Below are positions 33,187-35,148 of a DNA stretch of 35,148 nt, one piece after another. This DNA is from a virus, in the IMG/VR virus record IMGVR_UViG_3300030389_001817, positions 1 through 35,148 of that record. One strand, written 5' to 3'. Made by a program: the position numbers and the translations under genes. Numbering within the stretch: position 1 is the stretch's first letter; every line of letters starts with the position of its first letter. A model generated the notes under the pieces. It saw only the letters and a program-made list of their open reading frames with translations, made no database searches and had not been told where the DNA came from.

Positions 33187-33359
33187 TTTGATTCATGTTT
33201 TTTTTCTATTGTGTGCAATATAATTCATATTGTCAATGAATTAAAATTCATGTATGTTGGTGAAAGACCTCACCACACGTTTTTACTTTAAACATTTTAT
33301 TGAGTAAAAGAGTAGAGCTACCTTGAGATTCCTTTTTGTGTGGTGAGGTTTTTTTGTGT
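33187..33359. promoter_or_regulatory. Intergenic region with promoter-like boxes and palindromes
   Basis: This is the only gap above 150 bp in the virion operon. The minus strand has a consensus TTGACA (33236-33231) and, 17 bp on, CACAAT, ahead of the portal. The plus strand has TTGTCA (33230-33235), 17 bp, TATGTT (33253-33258). A perfect palindrome ATGAATT-AA-AATTCAT spans 33236-33251, with another AATTCAT at 33222-33228. A perfect TATAAT sits at 33219-33224 with a poor -35. These suggest an internal control point between terminase and portal. Confidence 0.4.
33262..33355 (+). ncRNA. Structured RNA with terminator-like stem (antisense small RNA candidate)
   Basis: ACCTCACCACAC (33267-33278) pairs perfectly with GTGTGGTGAGGT (33338-33349) and extends outward by A-T and G-T pairs. 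On the plus strand the stem ends in a run of T. The 59-base interior holds its own hairpin, TTTTACT (33281-33287) with AGTAAAA (33303-33309), and GTAG-AG-CTAC (33312-33321). Together with the plus-strand TTGTCA/TATGTT boxes just upstream, this could be a ~95-base RNA antisense to the operon leader. Alternatively it folds in the leftward mRNA between terminase and portal. Confidence 0.4.
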
Positions 33360-34730
33360 CTAAAAACCTTTGAATTTGCGTTCTCTTCTGATTCGAGCGT
33401 TGCCACGTCCAACGGCCTTACGTGGTGTGATTGTTGGCAAGGACATCTCAGACCAATAATGAAAGATGCAATCATAACGCAATGCGTCAAGTGGATCTTC
33501 ACGCCCGTCCTTTTTTGGTTCATCTTTGGTTGGTGTCCATCCATATGACAAAACTGCCTTTCTAAATGAATTACCAATTGCCTTTTCTCCACGTTGCCAA
33601 ACTTCACGTGTGCAAAGGTATTTCTTTTGTGCTAATGCACGCTTCACTTTTTGGATGCCATTCAACACGTTGGTCATCACAGGGTCTGTGGTGAACTTCA
33701 GAGGAACACCAATGCCACCTTCATGCGGCAACTTCTTCATTGCTCTAAATGCAGAACGTCCGGTTTGATCATTGCGAGCTGCACCCGCTTTATCTGCAAC
33801 ACCTGAATCTAACCAAATCCTTGGACCCGGTGCAGATGACATCAGTGAACGTGGCCACGCTATCAACAAGATCATTCTTGCAAGTTCATCAATGGTACAT
33901 TCTTGTGGATTGATTTCATGGATGATTACTGTGGCATTGCGTTGTTCATCATAGACCATTATCAAAACACTTGGTTTTCTAAATCCCCAATCTACTGAAA
34001 TACGTCCGGTCATTTCAGGTCTGTACTTGAAATCATTAATGACATGGTTGGCAGTCCATTCAGAATATATTAATCCACTTGGTGGACGTGGTTCATTCAT
34101 CACCATGGCAAGGCGTTCTTCCTCTGGTAACAACTTTGTGGCCTCGAACCATTCATCTGACAAGTTGGATTGATTGACATATGATGTGAAGAGTAAAGGA
34201 TTGTATCCTGCTTTTTCTGAAAGTGAACACCACCATGCATCTGCAACGGGCAAACCCACCATGATCAAGATTGGTGTTGGTCCACTCCTCAAACGTCCAA
34301 GTGCTTTTTGTGCAACCTCATCATCTTTGAACGTCTGACATTCATCAATCAAGGCCACACCACTTGTGATGTTCAAACCCTCCAAAGGATTGTGTGTAGC
34401 TTCACGTGTGCCGGGTCTGAAGTATGAACGGCACCATATTGATGATCCTGTGATTGGATCAGACCACTTTGATTCAAGGGCATTGAAAGTCCAACCAATT
34501 GGACCAAGCCACTTTTGAAGTTCTGGACCAAGAACAGATCTATACCTTGGACTTGTATCTGTGATCAACAAGGATGAAGTGCCGGGTCTGATCCGACTGA
34601 TAAACCACAGAGCAAAGACCAAACCGCTTGTTTTGCCTGAACCCCAACCACACCTCGCGCTAATCACTTTATCCTGTCTTCTGATTCGAGCAATGATATT
34701 TTGCTGCAATTCATTCAACTGCAAGTTCAT
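33360..34730 (-). CDS. Large terminase subunit
   Basis: The 456 aa protein packages DNA into the prohead. The ATPase domain shows Walker A GWGSGKT (28-34) and Walker B VALIDE (125-130). The C-terminal RNase H-like nuclease has acidic residues in ISVDWGF (D247), IWLDSG (D308) and EDPLDALRYD (D412, D415). The N-terminal QQNIIARIRRQDKVISARCG fits the adenine-binding region ahead of the P-loop. It overlaps the sigma-like gene upstream by 20 bases. Packaging strategy (cos or headful) is not evident from the protein. The circular assembly would suit headful packaging or a cos site joined in the cell. Confidence 0.95.
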   Translation of the reverse strand: MNLQLNELQQNIIARIRRQDKVISARCGWGSGKTSGLVFALWFISRIRPGTSSLLITDTSPRYRSVLGPELQKWLGPIGWTFNALESKWSDPITGSSIWCRSYFRPGTREATHNPLEGLNITSGVALIDECQTFKDDEVAQKALGRLRSGPTPILIMVGLPVADAWWCSLSEKAGYNPLLFTSYVNQSNLSDEWFEATKLLPEEERLAMVMNEPRPPSGLIYSEWTANHVINDFKYRPEMTGRISVDWGFRKPSVLIMVYDEQRNATVIIHEINPQECTIDELARMILLIAWPRSLMSSAPGPRIWLDSGVADKAGAARNDQTGRSAFRAMKKLPHEGGIGVPLKFTTDPVMTNVLNGIQKVKRALAQKKYLCTREVWQRGEKAIGNSFRKAVLSYGWTPTKDEPKKDGREDPLDALRYDCIFHYWSEMSLPTITPRKAVGRGNARIRRERKFKGF

Positions 34731-35148
34731 GTTTTAATATCTTTCTAATCTCAGAATAATTGTTGAAGACTGTTGACCGGCTTTTCAAGTTCATGTGTTG
34801 CATGATCTCATCATAAGACATGCCTTGAATATATTTGAGTTCAAAGTAAATTGGATAAGTTGGTTTATATGTCTTTAAGACTTGCATTAATTGTTGGCCA
34901 TACAATTCAAAATCTGAATCATCTGCACGGTAATTGGATTCAATCCATGTTGGTACTTGTGTGCAGATGGCTTTGGCCTTTAGTCCTCTTTTACTTTTCA
35001 ATATTGTGAACTTGATCATGCGTCTTATTAAAAGATCAGTTTGTTGAATACTTAAAAATTCAAAATCATCTTTTCTTGACCAAAGATACACCAACGCATC
35101 ATGAATATAATCAGGATACTCTTGACCATGTGTGTACTTCCTTGCAAC
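34711..35148 (-). CDS. Sigma-factor-like protein (start lies beyond the right edge)
   Basis: Joined across the circle to ATG at 123, this gene encodes ~160 aa. The C-terminal segment YPIYFELKYIQGMSYDEIMQ, then HMNLKSRSTVFNNYSEIRKI, resembles sigma region 4 (helix-turn-helix with SYDEI and a recognition helix). The first half looks like region 2. The TTG at 35094 inside it is not the start, because the frame stays open upstream to position 123. It overlaps the large terminase by 20 bases. Possible roles are late-gene sigma factor or a second small-terminase-type protein, given its place directly before the large subunit. Confidence 0.65.
   Translation of the reverse strand, partial: VARKYTHGQEYPDYIHDALVYLWSRKDDFEFLSIQQTDLLIRRMIKFTILKSKRGLKAKAICTQVPTWIESNYRADDSDFELYGQQLMQVLKTYKPTYPIYFELKYIQGMSYDEIMQHMNLKSRSTVFNNYSEIRKILKHELAVE
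35072..35148. repeat. Terminal direct repeat, right copy
   Basis: This is identical over 77 bases to positions 2-78. Just before the repeat the right copy reads cttttc where the left copy reads ctttc, a one-base homopolymer difference exactly at the contig edge. The right copy keeps the sigma-like reading frame open; the shorter left version would shift it. Confidence 0.9.

Noticed and set aside
35082-35094. TTG at 35094 as start of the sigma-like gene
   Set aside because: When the circle is closed the frame stays open upstream to an ATG at 123, and the extra residues look like sigma region 2.
1-35148. Integrase, transposase, DNA polymerase, primase or CI-type repressor
   Set aside because: All large reading frames were examined and none shows the motifs of these families.

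Overview
The window is the essentially complete genome of a tailed double-stranded DNA phage, assembled as a circle or circular permutation. Bases 2-78 recur exactly at 35072-35148, and the gene cut by the right end continues in frame at the left end, so the unique circle is about 35.07 kb. Base composition is moderately AT-rich by eye. Ribosome binding sites are canonical AAGGAG and candidate promoters are sigma-70-like, which fits an ordinary bacterial host. The host cannot be named from the sequence. A long tape measure (710 aa), a G/GT frameshifted tail chaperone pair and no sheath or baseplate genes indicate a siphovirus-like virion with a long non-contractile tail.

Layout. (1) A compact control and replication region lies at about 3.2-7.3 kb. 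Leftward genes are an O-like winged-helix initiator (4847-5494) carrying palindromic iterons inside its own coding sequence, and a DnaC-like helicase loader (3827-4819). Rightward genes are a small HTH protein (5632), a small membrane protein (5846) and a RecT-like annealing protein (6070-7275). A separate rightward membrane/coiled-coil gene (3342-3623) has its own promoter region and terminator. Two divergent promoter regions (about 3.25 and 5.55 kb) contain perfect inverted repeats. (2) A leftward run starts at 3232 with a ribbon-helix-helix protein, SSB, a coiled-coil protein, a small-terminase-like protein, a T5orf172-like protein and a ParB-like protein. It crosses the contig junction through a sigma-like gene. 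(3) The same leftward run continues through large terminase, portal, protease-scaffold with a nested scaffold start, decoration protein, major capsid, MuF-like protein, connector, tail completion and terminator, tail tube, chaperones, tape measure, tail tip genes, endolysin, holin-like protein, a repetitive fibre, three small beta-rich proteins, two spanin-like membrane proteins and a class II (B12-dependent) ribonucleotide reductase ending at 7258. About 31 kb of the circle is therefore read in one direction.

How it works together. No DNA polymerase, primase or integrase is visible. The initiator and loader probably recruit the host replisome to the iteron origin, with SSB and the RecT-like protein supporting replication and recombination. 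The reductase supplies deoxynucleotides. The HTH and RHH proteins are the obvious candidates for controlling the two divergent promoter regions. The features most worth checking are the iteron origin, the GGGAAAA frameshift site, the nested scaffold start, two structured non-coding regions, an EF-hand loop in the connector, and the orphan membrane-protein cassette.
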